Shown in pieces: positions 11,646-23,499 of a stretch of DNA of 64,000 nucleotides (the stretch's first letter is position 1; each line of letters opens with the position of its first letter). The position numbers and the translations under genes were made by a program. The notes under the pieces were generated by a model. The model had not been told where the DNA came from, did no database searches, and saw only the letters and a list, made by a program, of their open reading frames with translations. The stretch comes from Symsagittifera roscoffensis (lineage: Eukaryota; Xenacoelomorpha; Acoela; Convolutidae): the NCBI RefSeq assembly GCF_963678635.1, contig NW_026971315.1:124001-188000 (forward strand). The letters are read 5' to 3'.

Positions 11646-11957
11646 GGCCAACAGGAACAACACGTCACACGCGCCATTGTATACAAAATTATAGGTTTTT
11701 TGAAAAAAAAAATAACATAATCATTTTGTCAAAACTTCACTTGTAACCAGAAACCTTCAACCAATTAAGCGATTCTTGTTAATACTTATTTTAATTATTA
11801 GCCTATATACCTAGAAAATGTACCTTATTGTAATGTGCTATTTATATGCAATGGAATAAAAAAGTTTTTTCACTCACAAATGATTTATTATTCACACATA
11901 TGTCATAAAGCTTGTTTTATTGTTGCGACTTTTTGATGAAGTGATTTGGGAGACACT

Positions 11958-12143
11958 ATGCCGAGTTTTTTCACACAATTCAAAGCCATAAATAAACTTA
12001 AGAGAGGGTCGACTGATGAATTAGGCTCAAGACATCTCAGTCGCAACTTGGATACCGATAGTAACTTTTTTAGAGTGTGGAAGAGAATAAATGGTCTTAT
12101 TTTTTATTACATTGTTTTAGCTTTAGTTACCGTATTCTTTTAA
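11958..12143 (+). CDS. candidate small tail-anchored membrane protein, 61 residues
   Basis: An ATG opens 61 codons: a basic and polar N-terminal half (FKAINKLKRGSTDELGSRHL) followed by a single hydrophobic helix at the extreme C-terminus (GLIFYYIVLALVTVFF). This is the layout of small integral or tail-anchored membrane proteins. An AATAAA lies 65 bases after the stop (12208-12213). It sits on the opposite strand within the presumed large intron of the minus-strand membrane-protein gene. No family is recognised and an upstream 5' exon cannot be excluded. The short length leaves room for chance. Confidence 0.35.
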   Translation: MPSFFTQFKAINKLKRGSTDELGSRHLSRNLDTDSNFFRVWKRINGLIFYYIVLALVTVFF

Positions 12144-12207
12144 TTAATTTATTTGTTCAACTCTCCCTCTATCTAGGAAAGTCGCAAAAAAATCGAAAAA
12201 TGTAATG

Positions 12208-12213
12208 AATAAA
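12208..12213 (+). promoter_or_regulatory. poly(A) signal candidate after the microprotein ORF
   Basis: AATAAA 65 bases after the stop of the 61-codon ORF. Confidence 0.35.
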
Positions 12214-12406
12214 AAACTTCAAATTTTTTGTGGAATTTTTTTTTGAAAATTTTTGATAGCCTACTGACTACTGTGGTGGAAACATCCTCTGCTACTCGAT
12301 CTGTAACTGGTTACTTTTGTTACCATTATAATAGATTGTTGGATTTAGGGTGGAAAAGGCCTGGGCGATGGGAATGGATTGATATATAATTGTCAATTTG
12401 ACATAC

Positions 12407-14318
12407 CTTTATGCAGCTTTTTGTCCACAGCGGCCAAATTGGGTTCCGGTTCTTCTGGGGTCACTTTTGGGTGGCTTTCTACTCTCTGTAATGAATTATA
12501 ATCAGATTGTGACGGAGTCAAATTAACATTCTCTCTCAAACCCCCGCCTGTCACTTTTTCGTCAGACTGCAGAAACAGTCCCTCCTTAATAATTTGAGAA
12601 GACGTCTTTAATGTATTAACTCTCTTCACCCAATGTATGTTTTGCACGCTTGGGTCGCTTTTCCAAGGTCCCGAGGGCTCAGAATTTCTGTATTCACCAG
12701 ACGATTTTGGTGCGAAATTTTCAGCAGATTCCAGGTTTGCAGAAGAAGACGGTTGTTTGTTGTAATAATTCCTACTGTGTAATAATTGTGAGCAAATTTC
12801 GATCATATGCGACGCGCGCTTTCCAACAGCATCGGAGTCCTTCTTTTGGAAGGCTGTGTCTAAAATTGGCAGTGTACTTTTATGCCTGAACAAATTAGCA
12901 TTAGTAGTCAGGGGAATGGGGAAATAATGGGCAAGTAGCAAGAGGTGTAAATCAACACTTTCTAAAGTGCAATCGCCCCTTTCTTTCCCTAAATTTGACG
13001 CCGCCTTGTGTTCACACTTTTCACCCAAGGAGAGCAATAAATATGCAAAACGCAGTCGAAGACGAAACTTTTGGTCATGTACTTTGATACCACTCGGGAA
13101 ACTGTTGTCCAGATACTGATAGCCCTGATTGTCACCCTCACTTGATTGCTGAGTATAATTAGCACCTTTTTTTGCTAACGATTCTAAAAGTTTATCACCG
13201 ATAGAATTCGAAAATCCGTTTTTGGCTAAATCTGAACTTCGTTCTAAAATCAAGCCCGGACGAAAACGATCTCTTTTCAATTGCTGATCCACTGTTAAGT
13301 AGTTTTCTTCCCGTCTCAAATGTTTTAAATTAAGAACTGATTTGGCGTTTGTATTTTTCTGATTAGAAGGCCTTTCAACTAGATTAACCTCAAAGTTAAT
13401 TCCTGTTTCCGTTTGGTAATTTTCGGCAGCAGCTAACGTCTGTCTGTCAAATGTAGTCCGGATTTGATCAAATACAGGACCTCCGATTTTACGCAGCTTT
13501 GCCCGCTGGCTACCAGTGTAAGCTCCGCTGGGGTAACTTTGTTGGTCCGTTTTGGATTTATTTTGGAGGGAATAAGAATAAGCAGGAAGTTGTGTGGGTT
13601 GTAAGTAATTGCTGTACTTTGTCAAAAGACTGTCTGTTTTTGTGGTCGAGGGCCGATAAGTATCGGGTTGATGAACCCTTTCCTTTTTTGTCAAATTACT
13701 CAAAATCACTTCAGCTATCTGTTGGAATGAATGAGACGAATTAGTCATGCCATCGCTTTTTCCAAGATAACTACTGAGGTACTTTGGAGTTTTCAATCCA
13801 CGTGATGAACTACTTTGGTCCCGAAATTCGCCCAAGTTCTCAAAGGGTTCTAATTTTGAAAATGACGAATCAGAGGTTTGTAAGTAACTAGAAGAATTCA
13901 CGAGCTTAGAGATCAAGTTTGCATGTAAAGCATCCTTGGAGCTTACAGAATCTTGGATTGTTTCAGCACTTTTTGAGATTGGCATATACATACAATCTGA
14001 CGCGCAAATTATTCCTGAGATAATAATCATCGCTTGAAAGTAGAAACTTTTGAAAAAGTTTTGGCAAGTTTTTGCACTGAAACTAATTAAAGAGTTTGAC
14101 AAAAAGTTAATAATCAAAAGTAGAAAATTTAATGAAGATGTTATTGATGCGCGACATACATTTTGGAATGATCCCAGTTTTGGCTCAGCTTTTAGATGGC
14201 AAGAGTCGAAGAAATTACCGGAAGAAAGAGTTTGATTTGATTCATATTGTTTCCTCTTTCGTGCGATCGTGCTAATGCATTTTGAATCTTCTATCAGACG
14301 TCGGTTGCTGCATTTCAT
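12407..14318 (-). CDS. large exon of an unknown glycosylated membrane or secreted protein
   Basis: The open frame runs 641 codons on the minus strand, far beyond chance at this base composition. The last four codons are intronic: a strong donor (CATAAAG|GTATGT) ends the exon at 12407 in phase 1. Numbering from the first Met, hydrophobic stretches lie at about 62-82 and 91-110. A start at Met97 (base 14030) would give a signal peptide (MIIISGIICASDC), so the true start is uncertain. The rest is polar and Ser/Asn/Gln-rich with five N-glycosylation sequons (NSSS, NSSH, NLTK, NKSK, NYTQ). A leucine-rich segment near residues 420-475 (RLRFAYLLLSLGEKC, LHLLLLAHYFPIPL) holds two of its few cysteines and may be a folded helical core. 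Several dibasic sites occur (RR, KR, GKR), so a processed precursor is possible. The next exon may be the transmembrane exon at 5088-5410. No family recognised. Confidence 0.6.
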
Positions 14319-15852
14319 ATCAGAAAATTAAGCAATTCGTATGCCGAATAATTTTTTTGTAGTAATCAGCGCCTTAAGATAATGTTTTCTTGCTTGTTTC
14401 ACTCAAACATTTGATATTTTTTGATCGTTTGCTCAAAGTGTTTGATATAAACTCGTTAATATGAAGTATAACGAAGCTCAATCATAATAGCAAATAATTG
14501 AAAATTGTTGAAAGAATTCAACCTTTTTGTAACTTAAAAGTGACCACATAATTATACCACCGGTCACGGCATGAGAGCTGATGTTAATATTCGTGTAATG
14601 ATCTCCGAGCATATCGAATAAGTGCATAATTTGATGTATCGATTCGTTAAAATCGTGTTTAAACTTCAGGCCAAAATGGGTCTTTTGAAGAGGTGAGCCG
14701 CGGCACGTAATCGGCTCTTCTGGAATAAAGAGAAAGAATCAAAGGCTAGACAATTCACAGGACCAGTGGCTTAAATATTACCAACGGACCATTACTTTTT
14801 ATAGTCAAGCTTAACTTGTAAACATAAATATGTCCGAAATGACAACCAAGTTGCTTTGTTCTAAAATAACAAGTTATACAAACGAGTTCAAATTGATATA
14901 GATTTTAAAGCATTTGAATCATCGGTTTTTTAAACTCAAATTTAGTTATGCTCTAAATAGTTGCAATTGATTTATAATTTTAGTACAATTTTTTCCATGT
15001 TTGAACAAAGTAAATATTAGATTTCCACAGACTTTCATATAATTATTTTGTATTTGGTTTGGCTTCGCTTTCTGTTTACCTTCCTATAAATTCCCGTTTT
15101 CAGCAATTCAGAGCCACCCAGAAAGATCTATTTTCATTTGTTGTGAATAATCTATTGAATCCTTTTTGAAATTTAAACAAAACAAATTGGGTGAACTCAA
15201 TACCATTGCGGCACAAGAGAGACACAAAAGCTTGAGGCGATTTGTTTAACCACAATTGCGAATAAAAAGGGGATTTTTTCTGCGGAAAATTAAATTACAA
15301 GATGACATTTTAACTAACTTTTTATCCGCCGTCACCAATGCAATCGCACAATTTCTCTAACTAGAATATCATCCCTTCAAATGGAAATACCAGTCCACAC
15401 ACTTCAACTTTTTGTGGAAATCTACGGAATTAAAAAGATGCGCCGATATTAAAGCGACCAATATGAAATATGAAAGGAAAGAGCATCTAAAGAGAATATA
15501 TTTGTGGTGTTTTTTCAATGCAGTATCTAAATCGACACGACACCAGTTAAAATATCAATTATCCTTTTCCTTTCGCGTTCTGTAAGCAAACGGGAACCAC
15601 CACATGTACTCGTTGCTGTAACTCGTCATAAAAAATGCATAATTGCGTATCAGTTTGCTACTATGACGGGCGATGATGACGCCATTGATAACACATGTTA
15701 TTTACTCCGAGACCTGGAGAAACTATTACTTAAAAAATCAGAGCTCTTTTTTTTCCTGAAGCGAATGGTACCCACAATCAATGTGTTAAGGTAAAAATTA
15801 GAGTGGCAAGATGGGTGTACACAAGATGCGCAGAATGTTCCGAATGCCCGGG
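14319..15852. other. no gene seen; upstream flank of the minus-strand gene
   Basis: AT-rich, no recognisable exon, repeat or RNA gene. Confidence 0.4.
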
Positions 15853-16388
15853 ATGACCAAAAATGCTAATCATACAATTTCCAGATATGGAAAAATATAG
15901 TCCAATTCCAATTCCATAAGTACAGAAAACTGCATGATTAGTCTGTGATTATATTTTTTATATATACGGAAACTGTATAAGAATTTTTCTATAAACCAAA
16001 AAATGTTACTTTTTGTTATTTATTTTTCGATTGTGTTCAAAACCAAATATAAGTGACAAAGACTGGTTGCTTAAAGCCCTTTGGTCGATCGCTGGGTCAT
16101 CGATGATCTCGCACGTATTATGCATTGGGGCCATTCTAACATTTGTTAAATTTTAAAAACAATTTATTGAAAAAATCAAATTTTGGATTTATCATACATG
16201 GAAACTGTATAATATGATTATCATTACTATATCAAAAACTTCTATTTCAAGTCAATTCACCCATATTCATGCCAAAACAACAGCAAAAAAAACGTTTGTA
16301 GTTTGATTACCTCAATTTTGAAAAAACTGTATAAAATTTTATGACTAGCTTCTTCCATAGACAAAGTATGATTAGCATTTTCGGTCAT
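15853..16388. mobile_element. non-autonomous element with 23-bp terminal inverted repeats
   Basis: 15853-15875 and the reverse complement of 16366-16388 match at 22 of 23 positions (core AAAATGCTAATCATAC). Inside, the motif GGAAACTGTATAA recurs near both ends. No ORF. Confidence 0.6.
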
Positions 16389-16564
16389 GGTAGTCAACCG
16401 GGGTAGCCGCGTTCTTGCAAAAATTTGATAACAGAATTAAATGAAAAAAAGCGAATTTTTAAGCTCGTAAAAAATAATTTAAATTACGTTGAAGATCATA
16501 TTTTTGTTCCGATTTTCAAAGAAAGCACAAAGAAATTTATACTTATGAATGATTTTTTTAATCA

Positions 16565-16760
16565 GCCAAATTTCAATTTTTAATTCAGCGTTTTGTCAAG
16601 TTTTTTTTTGAAATCTGAAAGATATTGTTGTCTTGAGTTCAAATTGAAAACTTTTTCAACTGATCTTTTTTGTTAAATTAGAAAAATTTGAAAACTGCCG
16701 GTTTGTCCAATTCAATAACTAACGCGCGATATGTTGCGGTCTAAAAACACGCACAAGGGT
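16565..16760 (+). repeat. diverged family B fragment
   Basis: Shares the ATTGTTGTCTTGAGTTCAAA and TAACGCGCGATATGTTGCG blocks with family B; both ends are missing. Confidence 0.55.
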
Positions 16761-17486
16761 GGCGTTCATCATGATGAAAAGACCAAATGTTAGAAAATTA
16801 TATGCAGTCATTTACAGCCAATGGGAATTGAGTATTCAGAAACCTCAAAGCAAATGCAAAAATCTCAAAGAAAACGAATAAACAAAGGTCATTAAAATTA
16901 GTTTTGACCGAGTTAAGAATAAGTAGATACAGAAATTGTCAAATTATCCAAAATCGAATTCGTTTGTTGGAAAAAACCTAAAATCGCTTTTTAAAAAATA
17001 AAAATTTAGCAAGTTTTTTTTGTAGATATCTGCACGCATTGCAAAGCAATATTTTTTGTGCTGCTATAATTCATTTTCTGTTAATAATGAGTTTAGTTTT
17101 GTGCGAAAGTTGTTCAGCCAATAGAAACCTCTTAAGATTCTGATTGGTTCAAAGTTTTCCTTCATTTGGTCCCTGCATCATTAGAACAACCCATGCTAAG
17201 TCAATCAAATGTTAATACTATACGAGACGCTTAAAAATCTCTTTGTGTTTTACGTAGCTTGTATGAGGAATAAAAGAAAGACAAAAATGAAATGAAATTC
17301 GTTTTTTGAGTCCTAATGATTTTTTGGAGCAAAACAGTTTTCTTTAAGTCTACGAGCAGTTTTGTTTGAATTAAAATGACTTCTATCAAATGCACTAATA
17401 GTACCGTGAAAGTTTTAGCTCATTGAAAAACACAATAAAGCCATAAACTCAAATGCAATAAGTAAATAAAATAAAGTTGGTGGTCA
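16761..17486. other. no feature seen
   Basis: AT-rich, no exon-like block. Confidence 0.4.
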
Positions 17487-17577
17487 GTGCTTCACAGTTC
17501 AATGGTCAGTGCTTCACAGTGGATAAGTTTAAGTGCTTTCCTACTAATAAAACTAAGTCAGTGCTTTCCAGTGGGCA
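17487..17577 (+). repeat. short tandem repeat GTCAGTGCTTCACAGT
   Basis: Two near-perfect copies and a third diverged copy (GTCAGTGCTTTCCAGT). Confidence 0.65.
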
Positions 17578-19477
17578 TTTTTTCAAAGAAAATGATTGTG
17601 GAAGTTAGAGCTTTAGCAATTATCGAGAAAAAATTATCATTGCTTTTGTTAATGTAAAATATTTGTTTGGCGTTATACCTATAATGATAAGATAAATACG
17701 TCAGTACTAAGACATAATTTACCCTTTTTGCTTTCATTTTTGCCTGAAAGAAACATAACTAAGAAAAAAGCAGAGGCATAGATTCGTTTCTAACTGCAAT
17801 ATAAAATTAATTAAATTTTCACATGAAAATCATTCGAATGAAAAGAAAACTGTTACATTTTTTAAACTTTCCCAAAAAATCAGTGGTAAACAAGCTGTAT
17901 ACCAAACAAAAAAGTTGCGACGTATGTACGTCATTTTTGAGATATGATCCGAGTGAAAAGTACTCGTTATCGTTCCATCTTGATTTTGCTCAAGAGCAAA
18001 TTTCACCAGTGCAAAAACTGTCTTCAACTTTATTAATCTCTGAGCTGTCAATCATCAAATAAAGAACTGTTTGAAGCCATGCCATTTTCATGTTTGTTTT
18101 TGAAAACAATAAATAAATTTTAAGCTCGGGACGTGTTTTTGTTTAAGCCACTTTCATCCAAAGTTTTCCAAAATGAAGTGAGGCAAGAAAACTACAACTC
18201 ATTGATTACTCTTGGAGACAAATTAGGCAAATCACAGTAAGAAAGCAGCAGAAAGTTTTGAATTTTATGTTGAGCTAAACATTTTTAAAAGTGAACGTGA
18301 CTTATAAGAATAGATAAAAATTTCCGTGTTATGCTTGATACGAAAAACTTCTTTTCATGAAAACGTAATGTAAACGTTTTTTCTTGATATAAACATAAAC
18401 ACTTCAAGTTTGTTTTTTATTCAGCTTTTCCATACCAATTTAGGCAATGCTCATAAAAATGAAGCAGAAGAGTAACTTTTGACTCTCTTACAAACGTGTA
18501 TTTAAAGTCCACTGGACGATTAGTGTTATAAGTTGGCAAAACAAAGGCTAAAGAAACTAATCTGAACATTGATGAAATTCCATATCTCACGAATGACTAT
18601 CAAATGAACTGAAAAAGTGGCAAAAACAGTATAAATTTCAGCTAGATGAGCGCTGCCGCCAATAAATTTTTCTACTCAATGAGAACTTAAATATTAAATG
18701 GCTTTAAACTTAGATATCAGTGTTGCTTTTTTGATTTTATATGAACAATATATACGAAATAGTCATGAATGCTTCTTGGTTTTTTTTTCAAAAGATACAA
18801 AAGTATCATTTTGCCTTACAAAAGGTTTTTGACTTACAAAAGTTGTGTTTAGTCAATTGTTGTTCTGACCATTTGAACAATGCGGGGATAATTGTATTCA
18901 ATTGTGTTTTTTGTTTTCCACGCAAAATCAAGTACTGCAAATAGTCATCGGAATTATTCTAGCAATAAATCATAATATGGCCCTTTCAATCGTGATTCGA
19001 ACGACATAAAATTTTTTAGTTCTAACTTCGAGCAGACTTAAAATAGCTTCTTTGAGCTTTATTTACTTTGAATGTTAATTTTTGTTTCTTTGAGCTGATC
19101 TTTTCTGCACACCACGGAGAAAAAAAAACAATACTAATTTTTTCTTGTATTTTTGTAACTATGGTCCGAACATTCTTTTATACTTGTTATGAACGAACAC
19201 ACCTTCTATACTTGTTAGCTTTTCAATTTGTTCAATTTATAGAGTACCAAATTTGAGACTTTTGTTAACAGTGATAAATTGCCTATCAATTAGATCAATT
19301 GAAATTATTGGCATTGAAAAAGAGTGTGATTTTGTTCTGGCTTCTTTTTTGAGAAACAGTTTTACAATTTTTGAAAAAATTTGCTAATAATTTTTTTAGA
19401 CCTTGGGCCACTGCATTTTTGCTGGTCAAAAATGAAAAAAGTTTTGGTTCCTCAAAATTCTTTTCATTGTTCCAGGG
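17578..19477. other. no gene seen
   Basis: AT-rich. Short ORFs on both strands around 17.82-18.06 kb overlap each other and have no supporting splice sites or recognisable domain. Confidence 0.4.
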
Positions 19478-19854
19478 ACGGATCAAGGATTTCATCATCG
19501 AGGAAGGGGGGGGGGCTAGTTTTCAAAAAAAAATTTGAAAATTTTGTCGACCTTTTATTTTAGGCCGACCAAATTGATTTCTGAGCTCTCCCAAGTCGCC
19601 ATTAAGATCCTATAATGAATAAATTTCCTGCACAGCAGGAAAATGTGTGAAGAAAAAAAAACAGACCAAAAACCGCGTTTTTAGGCTTTTTTTGGAAAAT
19701 GTTTTTTCGGCGCTCGCCCCCTTCAAATTAGTTTATTTTGGTGCCTAAGGCGCTCAAAATTGTACAAAGGGGGTACCTTTTGGGTCGGCAGGTGCTCTAA
19801 TCCCTGAAAAGGGGTTGAGGGGCATCCGCAACCCCCTGCCCCCTAATTCCGCCA
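19478..19854 (+). repeat. family A element
   Basis: Runs from GGGACGGATCAAGGATTTC with a G tract, through TTTTGTCGACC and the GCGCTCGCCCCC block, to GGGTCGGCAGG and the terminal CCCTAATTCCGCC. Confidence 0.75.
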
Positions 19855-20015
19855 CCCGAGTCGAGATTTTTCACCTAATTTGAAGCAAGATTTGAGCGGT
19901 TTGAGCGGTTTTTTTAGACAATTACGCTCAAAATCTTGCTTCAAAATGAGCGGTTTTTGAACGGTTTATCTAAAAAAAACGCTCAAAAACCGCGCAAGAT
20001 TTAATAATAAAAAGT

Positions 20016-20088
20016 CGACCACAGAGGGATTCGAACACCCAATCTTCTGATTCGAAGTCAGATGCCTTATCCGTTAGGCCATGCTGCC
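20016..20088 (-). tRNA. tRNA-Arg(TCG)-like, probably decayed
   Basis: The 73-nt length is exact for a class I tRNA. The D arm (GGCCTAACGGATAAGGC) and the anticodon arm with loop CTTCGAA, anticodon TCG, are well formed, and the B box GTTCGAATCCC is present. The acceptor stem has at least one mismatch plus wobbles and the T stem has a T-C mismatch, so a functional tRNA is doubtful; it may be a tRNA pseudogene or SINE head. Confidence 0.6.
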
Positions 20089-20384
20089 CTGAAACTAGTG
20101 TCGCGCAGCGAAGCCAATATAAATTACATGGGAAGAATACCATTTTGTTTTTATACAACCATCTGTAGCGTTTTGTATTTTAAAGTTTCATTAGTTTATC
20201 ATCTTGCTTATAATACAGTTACTTTGTTTCTGTTTTGTTGCTTTTGGCAAGGGGTCAAATCCCTGAAGGAAAACGTCCGCCCCCACTGCACCCCCCCCCC
20301 CTAAATCCGCCCCTACATAAATTACTTTTTTTAAGCTCCAGGGAAACTGCCAAATTTAGAACGCAAAAGCCATCATGGTCGCAA

Positions 20385-20460
20385 AAGTCTGGAAATGCCA
20401 TGTTTTGGTCTGGAAAGTCTGGACATGCCAAAGTTTTGTCGCGAAAGTATGGACATGAGT
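20385..20460 (+). repeat. minisatellite, TCTGGAAATGCC type
   Basis: Three diverged copies of GTCTGGAAATGCC / GTCTGGACATGCC / GTATGGACATGAG. Confidence 0.5.
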
Positions 20461-20687
20461 CTGGGACCTCGACCCGTGAAGACCGCTCAAAACCGCTCAA
20501 AAACCGCTCAAATCTTGCTTGAAAAACCGTTCAAAAATCACCGCAAGAAATGAGCGGTTTTTTAAGCAAGATTTGAGCGGTTTGAGCGGTTTTTCCAGAA
20601 CAACCGCCCAAACCGCTCAAATCTTGCTGGAAAACCGCTCAAACCGCTCAAATCTTGAGCGGTTTCTGAGCGGGATCTCGACCCGGG

Positions 20688-22489
20688 CACTGCATTGTTC
20701 TAATTTGCTTCATTATCAATTCAGAATTGATTGTTATGTTCATTTGAATATTTGATTTGAAACCCATGTTATAGCTCATTGCCATATTAAGCTATCTAAG
20801 AAAATTTATACGGCCACTAAGACTTGGGCTGTTAAAGCCGCGTTGGTGCCTTGATACAGTTGTAAACGTATTAAATTGCTTGGCAATGAATTGCATTTGT
20901 TTAATTCTATTTCAAATAAACAAACATTAAAAAAGAAGATACACGAAAAAATTCATACCGAATTGATGCGAAGAAGAGATCTATGTACATTTGAGTGAAT
21001 TAGAGCTTACGAGCTTCAAACTAATTTTTTTTTCAATTTTAGAAATCAAACCGAATTGAATATTCGTTCGCCTATGTTAAACTTAATTTTGGTCTCTTTA
21101 TATATGAACATGAGAAAATCAAAGATGATCAACACCTTTCAATTATTTATTCTGGCCAGCTTCTTTGATAAAAATTTAATGAACGAAAAATCAGGATAAT
21201 TTAAATAAAACATCAATGCTTTGATGTCACAAAACAAATTCTAATTTGTTTTCTTATTCTCTTCTAAAATGGCGCTTCCTCCCCTCATTTCTCTTATTCA
21301 TCAACTTCACACGTTGCCCATTGATTTTTAAGAAGAAGCACAAAAAATTTATGCTGTTTGTTTAGTTTGAAAGTCATTGTATCGAATTTGATTACTTTTG
21401 GTCATTACAATTGGATGAACAAAATTTCATTATGATTCCATGAACAAAAAAACTCGTTGGGTTAATGTTGGGTTTTTGTTTAAAAAATATTGAGAACTTA
21501 ACTAGATTTAAAAGTAATCTAAAACCCCTAAAATTGCATTTTCCACAAAAATAAATAAGTCGAATCAGTTTTTTCAATTAGCTCACTGGTGATTATTCTG
21601 GACTCCAGCCTTCTATAAACGTGGTCTCTAAATTTTTTTGAATTTAAAACTTAGCTTGAAAGACACTGAAGCTACTGCCTTAAAGTCTTCTAGAAACAAG
21701 AGAGTATCTCCGCCTTAAGACTTGGTTTTAAATGTCTTAAAAATAGGTTTCAAACTTGATCTTGAAAATAAGGCAATTGGCCATAAACGGTTTTGAAACT
21801 AGAGAACTAAACAACAAATCTTCAAAAAAAGTTTTGTTTTTGTAAAGGATTATTTGCTCTGGAAGATCAAAATTCACCTCTGAAGAATCATCATCTAACT
21901 TTTTCAACTGTGTCATAACATGTTTACACCTTGGTTGCTAAGTGCATTTTCCAGGCTTGGAATCCTATATTCAGTGTCCTAAAATTTAGTAACATCCAAT
22001 TTAACAGCGTATGATTTCACTAATTCTTTTACAATGTAAACCCCTAAAACTTCACTCTATTTTATAACTTAACACCAAAACAAAAGCTGTAATAAATCCT
22101 TGTCTTATCTCCTATTTAAAGATTTAACGACGAAGTTAATCCTACAATTAACGATTGCGCCACATTCAATAATTTGGTTCACTTCAGTTATGCAAGCTAC
22201 AATGAGGCTTTTCAAATTACCAAAGAATTTTATCGAAATGTTCGTTGTTGAATTTTAATTGAATGTTTCACTCAAATAACTTGTTCGCTAAAAACATACC
22301 GGTACTAATTGATAGCCATTCGACATACTATTTCTGTTAAATTTAAACTTTTGTCAGTCTTTTTATTCTCATCTGAAAACATAAACAAATGCAAACATCA
22401 AAACAAAACCAAAAGCAGTTTTTGCGATCGAATAAGCTTGAGATTAAAAAACGCAGAGAGTTTAAGATAATTCGCTTTTCTGGTTAGCC
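20688..22489. other. no gene seen
   Basis: AT-rich; no exon-like block or recognised repeat. Confidence 0.4.
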
Positions 22490-23499
22490 GATGAAACCAG
22501 TTAAATTTCTTCAAAATTTGTTTCTATTCAAATCAAATTAGTATAGCTACTAGCATCACAACTGCTGGTTGATAAGCCTACCTTTTCAAAAAAATGAATC
22601 GACGATTTGTTTTGCATCAAAAAGATGGCTGGGAAAAAGGTGTTGGACTTCAAGCAAGCTGCCCTTCATTCGTTCCAAAAAAAAAATCCCTGTAGCTCAT
22701 TAATTGGCCTAATTTCTTACATGAGAAAAACTAACATTATGGGCTCTAAATGGACTTATGAAACAAGTCATGAGTTAGCGTTAGCCATAAGAGTGCTGCA
22801 CCTCATGCATTTGAAATGAAAAGATCGGCAAATCCTATGAGCGATTTTCAAAAACAAATCAGATTTAATGCAATAGAAACTGCTCAGAACACCCACAAAA
22901 TGAAAAATTCACAAACTCTATCCTATTTTGGCTCTACTTATATAAAAAATATCTTGGGAATGCTTTGGTGTGATTCATTCATATTTCAAATTCCGATGAA
23001 ACCAGTTAAATTTCTTCAAAATTTGTTTCTATTCAAATCAAATTAGTATAGCTACTAGCATCACAACTGCTGGTTGATAAGCCTACCTTTTCAAAAAAAT
23101 GAATCGACGATTTGTTTTGCATCAAAAAGATGGCTGGGAAAAAGGTGTTGGACTTCCAGCAAGCTGCCCTTCATTCGTTCCAAAAAAAAATTCCCTGTAG
23201 CTCATTAATTGGCCTAATTTCTTACATGAGAAAAACTAACATTATGGGCTCTAAATGGACTTATGAAACAAGTCATGAGTTAGCGTTAGCCATAAGAGTG
23301 CTGCACCTCATGCATTTGAAATGAAAAGATCGGCGAATCCTATGAGCGATTTTCAAAAACAAATCAGATTTAATGCAATAGAAACTGCTCAGAACTCCCA
23401 CAAAATGAAAAATTCACAAACTCTATCCTATTTTGGCTCTACTTATATAAAAAATATCTTGGGAATGCTTTGGTGTGATTCATTCATATTTCAAATTCC
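22490..23499 (+). repeat. 505-bp direct tandem duplication
   Basis: Units 22490-22994 and 22995-23499 are almost identical, with only a handful of substitutions, so the duplication is recent. Each unit carries the same short frames, a 70-codon one (KKMAGKKVLDF...) and a following one (MKRSANPMSDF...). I recognise neither, and their conservation may only reflect the young duplication. Confidence 0.85.

Larger units (their letters stand above)
19855..20687. mobile_element. foldback element bounded by CCCGRGTCGAGAT inverted repeats
   Basis: CCCGAGTCGAGAT (19855-19867) is the reverse complement of ATCTCGACCCGGG (20675-20687) at 12 of 13 positions. Between them are clusters of AACCGCTCAA and its complement at 19880-20000 and 20480-20670, arranged as nested palindromes with GCAAGATTTGAGCGG. 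Also inside are a tRNA-Arg-like sequence, a family A 3' end (20245-20316) and a TCTGGAAATGCC minisatellite. Confidence 0.5.

Noticed and set aside
12650-14235. Plus-strand frames opposite the 641-codon exon
   Set aside because: Shadows of the minus-strand coding frame.
17823-18062. Overlapping ORFs on both strands
   Set aside because: Mutually exclusive, no exon boundaries, no motif.
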